Assembly (NCBI GenBank): GCA_020809705.1
Contig: CP085828.1
Span: 1,426,001 to 1,490,000 of the forward strand
From: Calonectria ilicicola
Lineage: Eukaryota; Ascomycota; Sordariomycetes; Hypocreales; Nectriaceae
DNA: 64,000 nt
Direction: 5' to 3'
Shown here: positions 1-11,206 of the stretch, one piece after another
How positions within the stretch are numbered: position 1 is the first letter of the stretch
How the letters are laid out: the number at the start of each line of letters is the position of its first letter
Position numbers and translations under genes: made by a program
The notes under the pieces: generated by a model
The model's database searches: none
Told to the model about the DNA's origin: nothing
The model's input: only the letters and a program-made list of their open reading frames with translations

Positions 1-17
1 CTGCGAAAGAAACTTAC

Positions 18-538
18 ATGAACGAATCGCTCTCCTCAATGCAGCTTCGAAGGACTTTGCGTGCACCATCGTCGTCGAAATGATGAAAACACATGTTAAA
101 GATTCGAAGTTCCTTCTTATCCTTTGGCGCATACCTTGATGCTTGAGTGGCATCCACGGGTTTTTCCACATAGGATATGTGGTCGCTCTTGGCGACAATG
201 GCCTTCCATGCCTCGAGGTCTGGGTACAGATCCGTCAGCAAGAAGTCGATTGGCGGCTTGTCTTCTGCCAGCATTCTTTTGTTGAGAATATCCTCAAAAA
301 TTGGCGTAGGACCACCGGCACCAGCACAAGCGTCCACGAAATGGTAGTCGCTTGGGTGACCCGGCAGGTTTGCCGTGATGACATCGCAAACCTGCGCAGC
401 AGTGGTTGCAGTACGGTTGAAGCCAACGACGCTCCAGACGGCAGCGAGGGATCTATGCGCGTATTCACGAAGCCATTCGGGACACCAAGGGTAGTCCTCG
501 ATTTCGATGAGGTGGAAACGAGGCAGAATTACGAGCAT
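18..538 (-). CDS. Methyltransferase-like protein, 5' exon only (runs off the left edge)
   Basis: This is the first exon of a gene that continues beyond the left edge. I start at the ATG at 536-538, since residues before it look like untranslated leader. The exon runs about 173 codons and ends at a consensus donor GTAAGT (positions 17-12). Near residue 70 there is a glycine-rich loop (VDACAGAGG) like the SAM-binding motif I of class I methyltransferases. It is followed by an acidic strand (LLTDLYPD) like motif II and a later FNMCFHHFDDDGAR stretch. The opening residues (WCPEWLREYAHRSLAAVW) resemble fungal uncharacterised proteins with a methyltransferase fold. Substrate is unknown. It lies about 1 kb from the reductase gene of the PKS cluster and could be its outer member, but nothing here proves that. 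The fold is a fair guess and the function is open. Confidence 0.6.
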
Positions 539-1488
539 TGTAATGTTGTGTGATTGTAGTCGACAGGGGAAAACGCGATGGTGGGTGGCAGTGGTGGGTA
601 GCAATGGAGGGTGGCAATGAGATGGGAAGTACAGATCTAGTGGTTTTCGCGTCCTTTAAATTCTCTGGCCCTATGGTGCAGAGCATTTTTGGTTTTAATT
701 GTCATATTACGTATGACCTACTCTAAGCCCGTGGATTGAATGCATCATCCGGACAGCGGGATCCGAACATCTTCCTCTCTATCGAGCTACGACATAGCGG
801 TGACCTTGTGACAAAGGCAATTCTACATGGACGATCAAAGCCATGAGAATGAGCAGTTGCATACAAGCTTGGCGATAATACTAGTCATTATCGCGGATGC
901 CGAGCATATGTCTAAGTTGTGTTGTGAAGTGTTGATCTTGCACACCTGACCTGTAATATTCGCGTGAAATACGGGAAGTTCCTGGAAGGAAACCTAAGCG
1001 AAGGTGTCACAACATGCAGATCGTATCTCGGTGTGTGATCATCCCCGTTAGGTTTATGCCGGTGTGATGAAGAGTACAGACTACCCGATGCCGAAATCTC
1101 TCTAGTGAGAGTCACACATAAGATAAGAATACGAGATAGGCTCCTGTTCTCGGGCTGTACATAGCCCAGAATAAGTCAAAATGCATTGGATTTTGTGGAT
1201 TTTAATTGCCTGTGGCCATTTCACAACCTGAAAGTCTTGCCGGTTCCCAACTGAGCAATGCGAGTACGAATGTTGCATTAATGGGCGTAACCGATGTTTA
1301 GTTTGCTAGTGAACCGATTATTGCGAAATACCCCATAAATAATATTCTATTAATGAATATTCTGGACTAGGAAACGGCGTATCGTGTATTCCATAATTTG
1401 GGATCACCAAAACCGGCGCCCCCCGAAGTATGGCACATGCATTTGAGAGTCACCTGTGCCAATTCTATTTCGTGGCGTGTCAAACCCG
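539..1488. other. Intergenic stretch with no recognised gene
   Basis: This holds the leader and promoter of the leftmost gene and the 3' flank of the MDR reductase. I see only short, unsupported ORFs. A segment near 740-800 looks faintly tRNA-like on the minus strand but does not fold into a cloverleaf. Confidence 0.5.
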
Positions 1489-2600
1489 TCAGATCGTGAC
1501 AACTAGTTTCTCACCACTTACGCCAGTCTCGAACTTCTCAAGACCAGTGCCGATGGCATCCCAGCCTTCGCCCACGACTGTAACAGGAGTCGGAATCTGA
1601 TATCCATGTTCCTCGACAAGCTTCCCCAGCGCAGTCATGGCATTCAAGCCCCCCGGTACCCCAAAAACCTGTCGTCCAAACACCACTGCCGATTTTACAT
1701 TGTTAGGAACGGCGACTTTCTGACCTGTGAAAACCTGAGAGTAAAGTCTCGGCCCATTCTGTTTGTAAGCCCTGAAGATGTTAGGATCCGCCGAAGCTGC
1801 AGTAACGCAGTCGAGAATGGCATCGACGCCTTCCGGGATCATCGCGTCCACAGCAGATACGACTGAAGCGGTGTGGCGGTCGATAACTCGCGAAGCCCCA
1901 AGCCTATGAAGTCTCTCGGAGTGTTTATTGGAAGCTGTCGTGATGATGACGGCATGGGGCAATGCTGCTCGCAGCATTTGGATCGCTGCACCCCCAACAG
2001 CAGAAGCACCGCCGAGAATAAGCACATTGCTCAGGGTAGAGCTACGTCCTTCGGGTGTGTCTGGAGAAATGTGAGGGATCGGAACATGGAGGCCGAGGAT
2101 GATCGCGGAGGCAGCCGTGAGGTAGCAAATTCTAGTGCCAATCCTGCAGTGTTAGCTGCGACGTCGGGAGCAGGACAACAGTGTGAAAACACTGAAAGGG
2201 ATTTCTGCAATCACTGAACGTACGGCAATGTTGCAGCTTCCTCAAAGCTGCATACTGTCGGTTTCTTGGCGACAAAATGCTGGGGTACTGTGACGATTTC
2301 TTGGAATCCAGCTGTCTTGCCACCAATGCCAGCCAAGGAGAAGACTTCGTCGCCCGGCTTGAAGGCAGTGACCTGTTCGCCAACATCTTCAACTATCCCG
2401 GAAACATCGAGCCCAAAGGTTGCAGGCCATTCTTTGACCATTTCCCCGCGGGACAGCATCTTCCAATCCAGTGGGTTGAGTGCTGCCGCCTTCACGCGAA
2501 TGCACACGTCGGTGGGCTCGGGTGCCGGCCTCGGAACAGTTGCCAGCTCAAATGGACCACCTTTCTGAATGGCTTGGTACTGCAGCATATTTTTGGCCAT
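1489..2600 (-). CDS. Zinc-type alcohol dehydrogenase / enoyl reductase-like MDR protein
   Basis: Two exons, 2224-2600 and 1489-2143, encode 343 residues. The intron uses donor GTACGT and acceptor CTGCAG, and the join restores the LPIGTRICYLTAA segment. The N-terminal GroES-like half contains ALNPLDWKM, GLDVSGIVEDVG and FKPGDEVF. The C-terminal Rossmann half contains LILGGASAVGGAA, the NADPH-binding glycine motif. The catalytic-zinc cysteine/histidine set is not evident, so this resembles quinone reductases and the stand-alone trans-enoyl reductases such as LovC that partner fungal megasynthases. It is transcribed away from the cupin gene across a 0.9 kb shared promoter and is the outermost clear member of the PKS cluster. 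A non-reducing PKS does not need a trans-ER during chain building, so a post-assembly reduction is more likely (inference). Family call is firm; substrate is unknown. Confidence 0.88.
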
Positions 2601-3514
2601 ATTGTGACACAGGGTAGAAATGGTGAGCTAATGTAGGAAAGGTGGGCAGTAATGACTTTGAGATGAGCGCGACTCGGGTCCCAGCGATGGAAGTTTGAGT
2701 TAGAGAAATCTCGAAACAATCAAATGAGAAGAAAACCTCGGGTTCAAGCCCCTCTTTCATTATTTCTTTTTATTGACAAATCGTTGTTTAGAAGCAGCTG
2801 CAGAAGACGTAGTCGGTTGCAAGTTGGAAGGCGCGTGCGACTTCAAATCGTGAATCAATGCTACACTCGCTACTCGCGCGCGGAGTTAGTAAATTCCATA
2901 AACATCAGGACATGAAAGAAAGTTCTCATGTAGTACGTGATCCACACAAGTAGTCCATTCCGGTTCTCACGGCAAACTAGGATGCTTGGCGAGATGGAAG
3001 GCGCACAACATGCTGAAAGGATATCCCTCAAGCAACGGAAGCCGGCCGTCAGCCCAGTACAAAAGGTACATACCCCTGAAAAGTCTTTGTACTTTCAACG
3101 GACCCTGGATTGGTTATGTAACCGCATCACTAGTAGTTATGCATCGTTGAAGAACCCAGGAATAGCATGCGCCAACTTCCGGAAGCCGGGGAAGACTGAG
3201 ACAAGTGCTGAGTGGGAACTCGGTCAAAATATTCTTCAGAATGCGGAATTAGCGGTGTTAAGAGTCGGTTTATCAAGTCAAACATCCAAGTAAAGACGTT
3301 GGGTTTGACAGGGGCATGGCCGAAAGAGGCAATCTTCAAGTGCTGTTAAGTCCGTCGCCCGCGCTGGCAAACAATTACACAGGGAACACATAATTGTGAC
3401 AGTTCTAAGCGCGACTCTTATCAAGCCACCAGGGTCGCTTTTATCTTTTGTTTATTCTCAGACTAGCCAGCTGATTCGCGACTTGGTCACCGTGCTGCGG
3501 CCAAAACAAGAATC
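2601..3514. promoter_or_regulatory. Shared divergent promoter, MDR reductase and cupin genes
   Basis: This 0.9 kb separates two divergently read genes. It contains a perfect 10-base palindrome, CTTCCGGAAG, at 3176-3185. The same core recurs in another cluster promoter and after the PKS gene. ORFs here are short and lack codon support. Confidence 0.5.
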
Positions 3515-4213
3515 ATGGATGCCAACATTGAGGCTTACGCCCAGACCCTGCAGATCAATCACTTCAAGCCAAGTGAGGTTCCGTGGCGTCGCCTTGGCCA
3601 GTGTGAGTGATCTACGTTGGAATTTTGGTCTTTTTTTGTTTCGCTCTCTTCAACTTTCACAGATTGCAACTGACCTCACTTATCGTACAGATCAGTGGCG
3701 GCCCATTGAGAACGGCTCCAACACCCAATACCGTTTGGCTGTCATCGAGAGTCTTCTCCCACCCAAGACTAATGGACCGGTGTTCCACTTCCACGAAATG
3801 CATGATGAAGGCTTTTATGTGACGGTATGTTTAGAATCCCTTCAAATTATTGAAATTCGACTCGTATTCGAACTGCACCGCAGAAAGGAACCGTCCGCTT
3901 TCACTCTCCAGGACGTCCGGACATAGACTGCAAGGCCGGTGAGATGTTGACCATCCCTATCCGACTACCACACAAGTTCAGCAATCCATTTGATGAAGAA
4001 GCCATCTTCATCAACACGGCCACGCCGGGATTTTTTATCCGATATTTTGAGTACCTGGAGAGTCTAATCGGGAATGGGACAGAGTTGACGCCTGAGATCA
4101 ACAAGGCCGCCTTGCAGAGGTTTGCCACTATTCCGCTAACTGAGCAAGATGTGGACCGAATGGAAAAGGCTGCGGCGGACACGTCCTTTGGTGAGAAGAA
4201 GCCTTCCGATTAA
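3515..4213 (+). CDS. Cupin-domain protein
   Basis: Three exons (3515-3602, 3691-3824, 3884-4213) encode 183 residues. Donors are GTGAGT and GTATGT; acceptors are ACAG and GCAG. Cupin motif 1 is visible as GPVFHFHEMHDEGFYVTKG, giving the HxH, later Glu and closing Gly of metal-binding cupins. Motif 2 is GEMLTIPIRLPHKFSN, with the Pro, His and Asn but an Arg where the usual Gly sits. The C-terminal tail is helical and charged. Small cupins occur in several aromatic polyketide clusters, for example the oosporein cluster, where they act as accessory oxygenases or isomerases. Here it is paired head to head with the MDR reductase and tail to tail with the cluster regulator. The reaction is unknown; metal-dependent oxidation, isomerisation or dehydration are all possible. 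Confidence 0.87.
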
Positions 4214-4460
4214 ATTTCACTGGAATACATCTTTGGAACTAGTTCTATAGACGATAGAATTTAATTATTTCGCTTCTTGTATTTGCTTCATTGGAATGGT
4301 TCTGTGCTATTGTAGATTGAGCGTGCAGTGGACTCGTGCCGCATCGAGAAAGCTGGACACATTCCAAATCTAACCAACCCATTAATACTTGAAGCTCTCA
4401 AAATATAACTCTATATGACGTCGGGTCACCAAAGGAGAGAATATATAGCGTAAATACATG

Positions 4461-6891
4461 CTATTCGTCACCATCAAACACTGCAATGTCATTATTCGTA
4501 GAAAAGAAGTCTAACATGGATAAAGGATCGTCTTCGGACTTTTGGATGGGTCCTTGGAAGTGTTCTGCAAAGACTGTCGTCATGTTAAACATATCCGACT
4601 GGCTAGGAAGTCTTGGGCGTTTTCCGACACGTCCCGTGGCATCAGTCTGTTGCCTGTATGACATGGGCCAAGGCGAAAGTCCAACCCCATTGGCCCCTCC
4701 TAGATTGACGCTCGACTGCCATGCTGAGCAGCTGTGAGAACCATCGATCGGTTGCATAAACGGAAGCAGCATGGCAGACGTGTTCGTTGGCTCGCCAGGT
4801 GTGACCAAAGCTGACGGGGCGTCGGGATCCGGAGTGTCATCCTTACGGGAGCCGCTAATGTTGCGTTGGGAGCCGGAAGAGACACTCGAGTGGATGCTTG
4901 ATAGGTCGTTGAAGATGATAGAAGGCGTATTGGCCACTTCGGGGAAGCGTTTCTGGCGAATAACGCGCACAATCGTGTCTAGTGTGCGGCTGAGCTTCTG
5001 AGTCAGGTTTGCACCATGAACGTGGTCTGTTGTCGACTGGAGGTGATCGCGCATCGTCTCCAGCAGATGTATTTCCTCTTTCAAACTGTTGTCTAAGGCG
5101 TCTGTGGCTGTTACTGGACGAAGGGTAACATTCTTGGCTACTTGGAAGATGGCCGCTAAAGGGAAATCTGCCACCAGTCGGGGCGACGAAGTTACCATTT
5201 CGTTCCCATCGCCGTCAAGAAGACGGGACCGTGATGCAGCACCTGGTACCGGGTTTCGGCCAAGAATCTGATCTAAAGCCTCAATGAATCGTGGGTTTGG
5301 TTTTGTCGTGGTGGCTAATAGGAACAGGAGACAGCTAGCTCTGGCGTCGCTGAAAGCCAGCAAGGACATTCTTGGATCATCACTGCCCCTGCAAATGCTA
5401 ATTCTGGTTGCAAGGAAGGACAAAGTCAATGTAACCCACTCAGCAGATGATGTGGCCTTCTTGAAAACCTCGTGCGTCGCAGCCCAGTACTCGAGCTTTT
5501 GTTCTAACCCAGCAAGTAATTGTGCATATTTCGGTGTCAGCAGGCTCGGCGCCTCTGCAGAATGGAGACTACGGTAAATCTCATCCTGAATGCGGGCCAG
5601 CTCAATTCTTGGCCCGTATTCTATTGCTCCCTCCCCGTCTGCTTGACCCAAAAATGCGGGGATATTGGAGTCAAAGGCCGGAAGCCAGGAACAAGACCCT
5701 CTGCATATGGACATATTCTTGTCCCGGATATATAACGATCGGAATACTTTTTGTTTCTCAACCGTCTCCTCTGGCACCGCGCAATTTGAAGTAGCGCGAC
5801 ATTGGTGAAGGCCCATTGTTCGAGCCAGGAGGCAGGCTTGCGCGAAGATGACTTCTGAGAAACCTGGTGGGCTATATTGTTCGGCAATGTGACTCTGGTT
5901 TAAAGAGTTAGCGACAGTTCCAATTGTGGCAAAGTGACATTGCTTTTGAAAAGCTTACAAGTAAAGCCAAGGCCTGCACGTTTACAAGCCTTGGTGAAAA
6001 GAAAATTCGAGGATTATTCATAGTCGTTTTCAGAGTTTGGATAAAGGGTTGGATGAATGGGCTATTGTTATGGGATGACTGGTCCTTCCCAATGGCTAAC
6101 AAGACGATGACGTTGAAGCATATAGCCCAAGCCTCATCAGCAGGACCCAAAGGGCGTGAATAAACCCGATCCAATTGCGCATGGAAATTTGATTGCACAA
6201 AAATGTCGGTTGCGTAATCTGCATTTTGAAAAAACGGACCAATGACAATATTGAGAAATTGTCGCGGCGGAAGGCAGATCGTCGCGGGTGCTGAGGGGAT
6301 ATCCATATGTTCTTCGCTGCAGGCGTCGGCGCACATCTTTTCCAGTAACATCCGAATGGTTATTTTGTCCTCGGTGGGGTTTAGGTTGTCCGAGGTCTGA
6401 AAGGTGGGATCGTTGTAAAACTCCCTGCAGAGCGCGTACAGGGAGGATGGCCCATGGTATCGGTCGATCGCATGAGTTTCATTTCTGACAATATGGCGAT
6501 CCTTTCGGGGGATCTTTGAGGTCTGCTCTTCAAGCTTTTCTAGGCTCAAGAATTCCCCTGGTATAGGAAGCGGCTTTTCAGAACCTCCATTCTTCACCAG
6601 TGTTGTCAAGGCCGAGAGGTCTCCTTGGATGTTATTTAGTTGATCCTCAAGCGCCTCAAAGTTTTGGCATCTAAAACAAGAGGCGCTTGGTCAGCATCTG
6701 CACATTTGAGTGTAAGGTTCGAGCAAAAAGTCTACTTACAGAAGTTTAACATGGTTGATACGCTTTCCTGGGGACGAGTACCGGCATTCGACGCCGTCTC
6801 GCTTGCAGCTCTCGCACTGCGGTCGCTCTCTTCCACAACGAATTTTTCGAGCTCGGCAGTGCGCACATGCTAGATCGTGTGTGGACCACAT
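4461..6891 (-). CDS. Zn2Cys6 fungal-specific transcription factor (cluster regulator)
   Basis: Three exons, 6740-6891, 5959-6670 and 4461-5894, encode 765 residues. The N-terminus carries a binuclear zinc cluster with cysteines 9, 12, 19, 26, 29 and 36 in the spacing C-x2-C-x6-C-x6-C-x2-C-x6-C. The ATG is set because an in-frame TAG lies just upstream. A short leucine-rich linker follows (FEALEDQLNNIQGDLSAL), probably a coiled-coil dimerisation segment. The middle holds the fungal-specific regulatory domain, including FAQACLLARTMGLHQ and FRSLYIRDKNMSICRG. The C-terminal part is Ser/Pro-rich and ends in an acidic tail suited to activation. The gene sits inside the PKS cluster, head to head with the Fe-type dehydrogenase, so a pathway-specific activator role is likely. 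The CCGG-centred palindromes in the cluster promoters fit Zn2Cys6 recognition of CGG triplets, but binding is inferred. Confidence 0.92.
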
Positions 6892-7637
6892 TTGTGGTTG
6901 CTATGTGGCTGTCGTCAGCTTCGGGGTGATTTTCATGCAAATTGAACAGACAACGAACCTCCTTGCTTTGACTATTCCACATCTCGTATCATGGAGACTG
7001 CGCTGGGATATTTGGGACGGCGATCAAATTTTAATGTGAAGAAATCTAGATGCATATATCCTCCGATTCAAGTTCAACGGCGAGTCGTGTCCAAGGTGTT
7101 TCCGGAAGAGGCAGCAGTTCCGTTGGAGACGCTGAGGGGGCGCAGTCCATCCCTGGCGTAAGAGCTTATTTTTGACAAGTCCATCTAGATGATTAAGGAG
7201 CCCTGCTGCTCTCGGATTTAGGAAAATCGATTTTCTTTTTCCTCTCGCATTTTACTCACCTAGGATGGTTGGTGGCTTGGCCGACATCCCAGTTATGGTG
7301 CAGATTGCGGGTCCATAAGCTGGGCTGAGAAGGGCATCATGTGAATCTGGGACAGGCCTCTGGTGTTGTGCTACCTGTTGATGGTTGGCGCTATGCGGTT
7401 GTCTAGCTCTGTACTGCCTTTGATCTGCGCCCCGGTGCACCTTTAGACAACTCGGTCAAATAGAAATCTCGAGTGTGGTGAGCATGTTGATAAGGTGATG
7501 TGATATTGTCACATTGTGAGCTACACCAGGCTTGACCGCTTAATAGGTAGAAATACTGCGCAACAGACTACTCTTTTGCAAGGAATTGAACTTGAACTCG
7601 CATTCATCGTCCTGAAGACCAGGCTCCCTCGTTCAAA
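6892..7637. promoter_or_regulatory. Shared divergent promoter, regulator and Fe-type dehydrogenase genes
   Basis: This 0.75 kb lies between two divergent cluster genes. It holds TTTCCGGAAG at 7099-7108, sharing the TTCCGGAA core with the cupin/MDR promoter. If the regulator binds this core it could control itself. No gene is supported here. Confidence 0.5.
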
Positions 7638-9083
7638 ATGGCTACTACATGCACTGATTCTCCTCTTTTTGGCTTGTGGAAGCCCCAGTCTCACTTGCAG
7701 CACTTATACTACGGGGCGGGATGTGTAGAGAAACATCTACTAACCGTTTTGCCATCGGCGTCCTCCAAGGTTTTTATTGTCACCGGAACATCCGTTTCTA
7801 GCAACACGCCCTTGATCCAAAACCTTGAGCTCATTTTGGGTCATCACCACGCCGGAACCTACAACGGTATCAGGCAGCATGGCCAAGAAGACGGCATCGA
7901 TGAAGCTACTAGGCTCGTAGCTCAGATCGAGACCATCGATACAGTCTTGTCTGTTGGTGGCGGGTCGCCCATCGATTCGGCCAAGACCATTTGCTTCCGC
8001 ATACACGAAGGCACCGGGAAGTTCCTTGCACACATATCTATCCCCACGACTCTTAGCGCGGCCGAGTGCACTGCGGGTGGTGGTTTCACACGCCGAGATG
8101 GCACCAAGGTCGGATTCATGCATCCATCCATGGGCGTGGCCGCCATTTTTTATGACGCCACGTTTGCACGATTCACTCCACAGCGACTCTGGGTATCGAC
8201 GGGCATGCGTGCCGTAGATCATGCAATCGAGACAATGTATCATCCACACGCCTCGGAGATGCCCTGGAAGGCTCTCGCCATGTGGGCACTCGCTGGCTTG
8301 GCTGAGGGCCTGCCACAAGCAAAGACGCTCCATGGGTCAGATGATGGCCATGATCTTACAACTAAGCTGCAGCTTGCTGCCTTTGCGAGTTCAGGACTCC
8401 GAGGCTCCAATTTTAGAGGAGGTATGGGATTGTCGCATTCACTGGGCCATGCCATTGGAAGCCCGTATAACATTCCTCGTGAGTCAAAAACCTTTTTCTC
8501 TCAGTGTCACATTTGGGTTCCTGGGAATAGCCACGTCTTTGGCATCTATGATCGCACCTCAAAGGGACCATGCCCATTCATACCATCATTCAGCAACGTT
8601 AGTACAACGGGGTGGCGCATCGTATTCTAAGATCACGCTACCTTAATTCTAAATATCCATCATCTTGCCTGGGTTTTCAAGAAGTACTGACTGAGGCTCA
8701 TAGATGGTGAGACTAGCTGCCTTACGCTAGGGCCTGTCATCCGTCACAAAGCAGAAGGTAGCGCCGTGGCGGCCAAACAAATTGCCCGCCTTTTGCCCAT
8801 ACTGGGCGGCGAGCCCCGATGTGGTGATAGCCAGGCTGATGCTCTTGAGGTTGCACAGCGTGTGGATAAACTGGTGGCAGGGCTAGGCCTTTCACAACCG
8901 TCACTCTCCGCCCGCGGTGTTGGTCAGGATCAAATCGGTGTCATTATTGAAAAGATTTCCACTGGAAGTCTTGATGAGAAGCTTGTTAGACTGGTGGAAG
9001 GGTTTTTTCAAGAACCGGACGCCGAAGCGATCTCCTTACAGCCCCAGAGCCCAGGTGGAGGTGAGCAGCAGTCAGAACTCTAA
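7638..9083 (+). CDS. Iron-containing alcohol dehydrogenase, maleylacetate-reductase-like
   Basis: Two exons, 7638-8478 and 8704-9083, encode 406 residues. The 225-base intron is longer than its neighbours' but has a clean GTGAGT donor and CATAG acceptor. The join yields PYNIPHGETSC, a conserved stretch of the family. The NAD-binding half shows TVLSVGGGSPIDSAK and ISIPTTLSAAE. The metal-binding half shows GMRAVDHAIETMYHP (Asp194, His195), GLSHSLGHAIG (His267, His271) and His281. The MRAVDHAIE form is typical of the maleylacetate-reductase branch rather than simple alcohol dehydrogenases. Maleylacetate reductases reduce the ring-cleavage product maleylacetate. Here the partner would be a polyketide-derived intermediate (inference). 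It shares a promoter with the cluster regulator. Family is firm; substrate unknown. Confidence 0.9.
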
Positions 9084-10223
9084 TGACATGCATCACTTGG
9101 ATACGAACTGGTCGCGTATCTCAACTGAGACATTGCCAAAGCTCGCCTCGAGATCAACAAGGGTCCCCATGAAGACAGGGGTTGGTGCATCTGCATGTTC
9201 TATTGATTTGTTCCGTGGGGGGCTGCTAGTTGCTAGGTAGATGGTTAAGTTAGTGGGGATTTTCTTATGCACGATGCTGTAAATGCCGTAACCATTTCAA
9301 GTCAATATATCAGCATCCAGATTACACAAAGTGCCGTGATTAACGGAAGAGAAATTCACACCGAGTCAGGACGATGAGGGCTTGGCGCCCCAGCGAGGAA
9401 GTAAGTCGCACCAACACTGCATGAATTCGCATATACGACTGACCGACTGCCCAGCCAACCGCCTTGGTACTCCCACATCATTTGTCACAGCCAGCTTTCA
9501 GTGGCGTATGGAGGTCCGCCTTGGTTACATGGTTGGCACTAACGTGTATGTGGGCGGGTGAAAACAAAGGCACCCAAACGGGGTTCTTTTGAGACGGCAG
9601 ACTGGTACCAGCTGCCAATTGAGCGCTAGCTAGTTATCTTACTGACATCTTACGAAGTGACGACGTCTCAAAGAACTCTACTCGACACACCATGAACAGT
9701 CTCGACCGTTGCTTACAGTGATGGAACCTTTGAAAGCACCAACCCAGTATAGTTTAGCTCTTCGCATCTGTTGACTTATTTGTTAATAGTTTGCGAACAA
9801 TTGCTAATATTTACCCCTTGCGACGGGTCGGTCCGTTTTTAGGCCTCCATGACAAACCATCCTTCACGGTGGGCAAAGAGACTTGGTGCGGGGTGGGTTA
9901 GGAGATAGGGACTGCCGTTTTAGGTAGATTATGGGCTCGATACATGTTCTAAGAAAGTCTTTGGAGTCAGGGAGCTCTTTAATTATTCCTAAATGACTCG
10001 ATCCGATTGTTTGCAGATCTTCTTTTGTGGCTTGAGAGGAGACGGCGCCGGTCAAAGCATATTGTGATAAGGGCCGATTCATTGAAGCATGCATTGAGTG
10101 GACGTGGTGGAGAAGACCAGTACAGAGATTAAAATTTAACTCTAAGCATATTTCCCAGAAATCAACTTAAAATTCTCATTCTACGAAATGTGGAATAAGG
10201 CAAACGGATGCCAAGACCAAGCT
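9084..10223. other. Intergenic stretch between convergent cluster genes
   Basis: This 1.1 kb separates the Fe-type dehydrogenase and EthD genes, which converge. It has no supported gene. It contains an imperfect inverted repeat with arms at 9584-9596 and 9664-9675. Confidence 0.5.
9584..9675. repeat. Imperfect inverted repeat
   Basis: The left arm TTCTTTTGAGACG pairs with the right arm CGTCTCAAAGAA, with one base missing in an A/T run. The loop is about 67 bases. It lies between two convergent genes, so a 3'-end or insulating role is possible, but chance is not excluded. Confidence 0.4.
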
Positions 10224-10694
10224 TCAAACCGCCTCTCCCCCAAGCACGTGGAATTCGAACCAACCAGTGACAAACTTAGTCTTAGATGGGTCTGAGAAGA
10301 CATCATGGTCAGGGTTGACTACATTTTGATACTTCTCATCGTTCCTGACCCTGATGTAGTCATTGACATCCCTAAAAACTATCTGGACGACACAGTCGCA
10401 ATCATCCACCTTCTCCGAGGGAATGTCCGGGAACAGCTGGTTCAACAGAGAGCGGCCCTTTGTGGAGTTGTGTTGCTTGCAGAAGTTAGCTTCCTCCTTC
10501 GAATTTACGTAATGTGATCCGAATCAAGATCAACCGACCATGTGATAAGAAACGATCTTGTTCTTGATGAGCAAATCCTTCAGGTGGTTGGCGTGCGTTT
10601 GGCTGACGTATTCGTGATAGAAATCCTCATCCATGCCTGGCTTTCGGTAACCAAAGATAGTAACCGAAAAGTACTTCTCCATCCTAGTCGACAT
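10224..10694 (-). CDS. EthD-domain protein, possible polyketide decarboxylase or dehydratase
   Basis: Two exons, about 10539-10694 and 10224-10475, give 135 residues, the usual size for a single EthD (dimeric ferredoxin-like) domain. The N-terminal half has MEKYFSVTIFGYRKPGMDEDFYHEYVSQTHA, shown here only as the start of the usual EthD strand-helix pattern; the C-terminal half has CDCVVQIVFRDVNDYIRV and ends in TGWFEFHVLGGEAV. The acceptor is good, with branch GCTAAC then CTGCAAG. The donor is uncertain: GTCGGT is the best phase-0 option. A second ATG at 10682 is an alternative start. EthD proteins in fungal anthraquinone clusters (TpcK, GedI type) act as decarboxylases on the PKS product. 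The gene is head to head with the PKS across about 0.5 kb, which supports a direct role in processing its product. Confidence 0.82.
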
Positions 10695-11206
10695 GATTTC
10701 GGTGCACTTATGCGTGTAATGATGTACTAGATAGTGGTCAATACTTCTGCTCAATTGGAATGAACGCTGGTAGGATGTATCTCAAAAGGCCAGTTACCGG
10801 AGATGGCTTTTATCCATTTCAACCTATGGATTAGAAGAACAGGGATTGACCTCAAGGTTGATCAATAAAAGAAGTATCATCTCGGCACCGGTTGGTTCGG
10901 GGCGTGGCCCCGGGCAGCGACTCGGATGCCGAGCACCGCCTCTTGATGTTGCCAAGAAAGCTGCAGATGGCAGTGCTGCCGTCTTGGGAACATCCGTGAG
11001 GTATCATTCTGTCCATAGGCTTATCTTACAGTAATTGCAGTTCGGTCTGGGCATCATTCACTCATGATGGCATATTGTGTTGCCCCAGCGTGATCAAAAG
11101 AGAGAACATAAAGCGCAATACAGCTCTGCAATATACAGACCGTTTTCGATCAAAAACATTGACCATCAAAATCAAGAATTCAACATTACTTTTTTTGAGA
11201 ACAAAG
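10695..11206. promoter_or_regulatory. Shared divergent promoter, EthD and PKS genes
   Basis: This 0.5 kb drives two divergent cluster genes. It has TTACCGGAGA at 10794-10803, a diverged form of the TTCCGGAA element found in the other cluster promoters. The PKS leader just before the ATG is A/T-rich. Confidence 0.45.

Noticed and set aside
735..800. tRNA-like segment on the minus strand (A-box-like TAGCTCGATAGAG and B-box-like GTTCGGATCC)
   Set aside because: The two boxes are too close, and no T-arm, anticodon arm or acceptor stem pairs.
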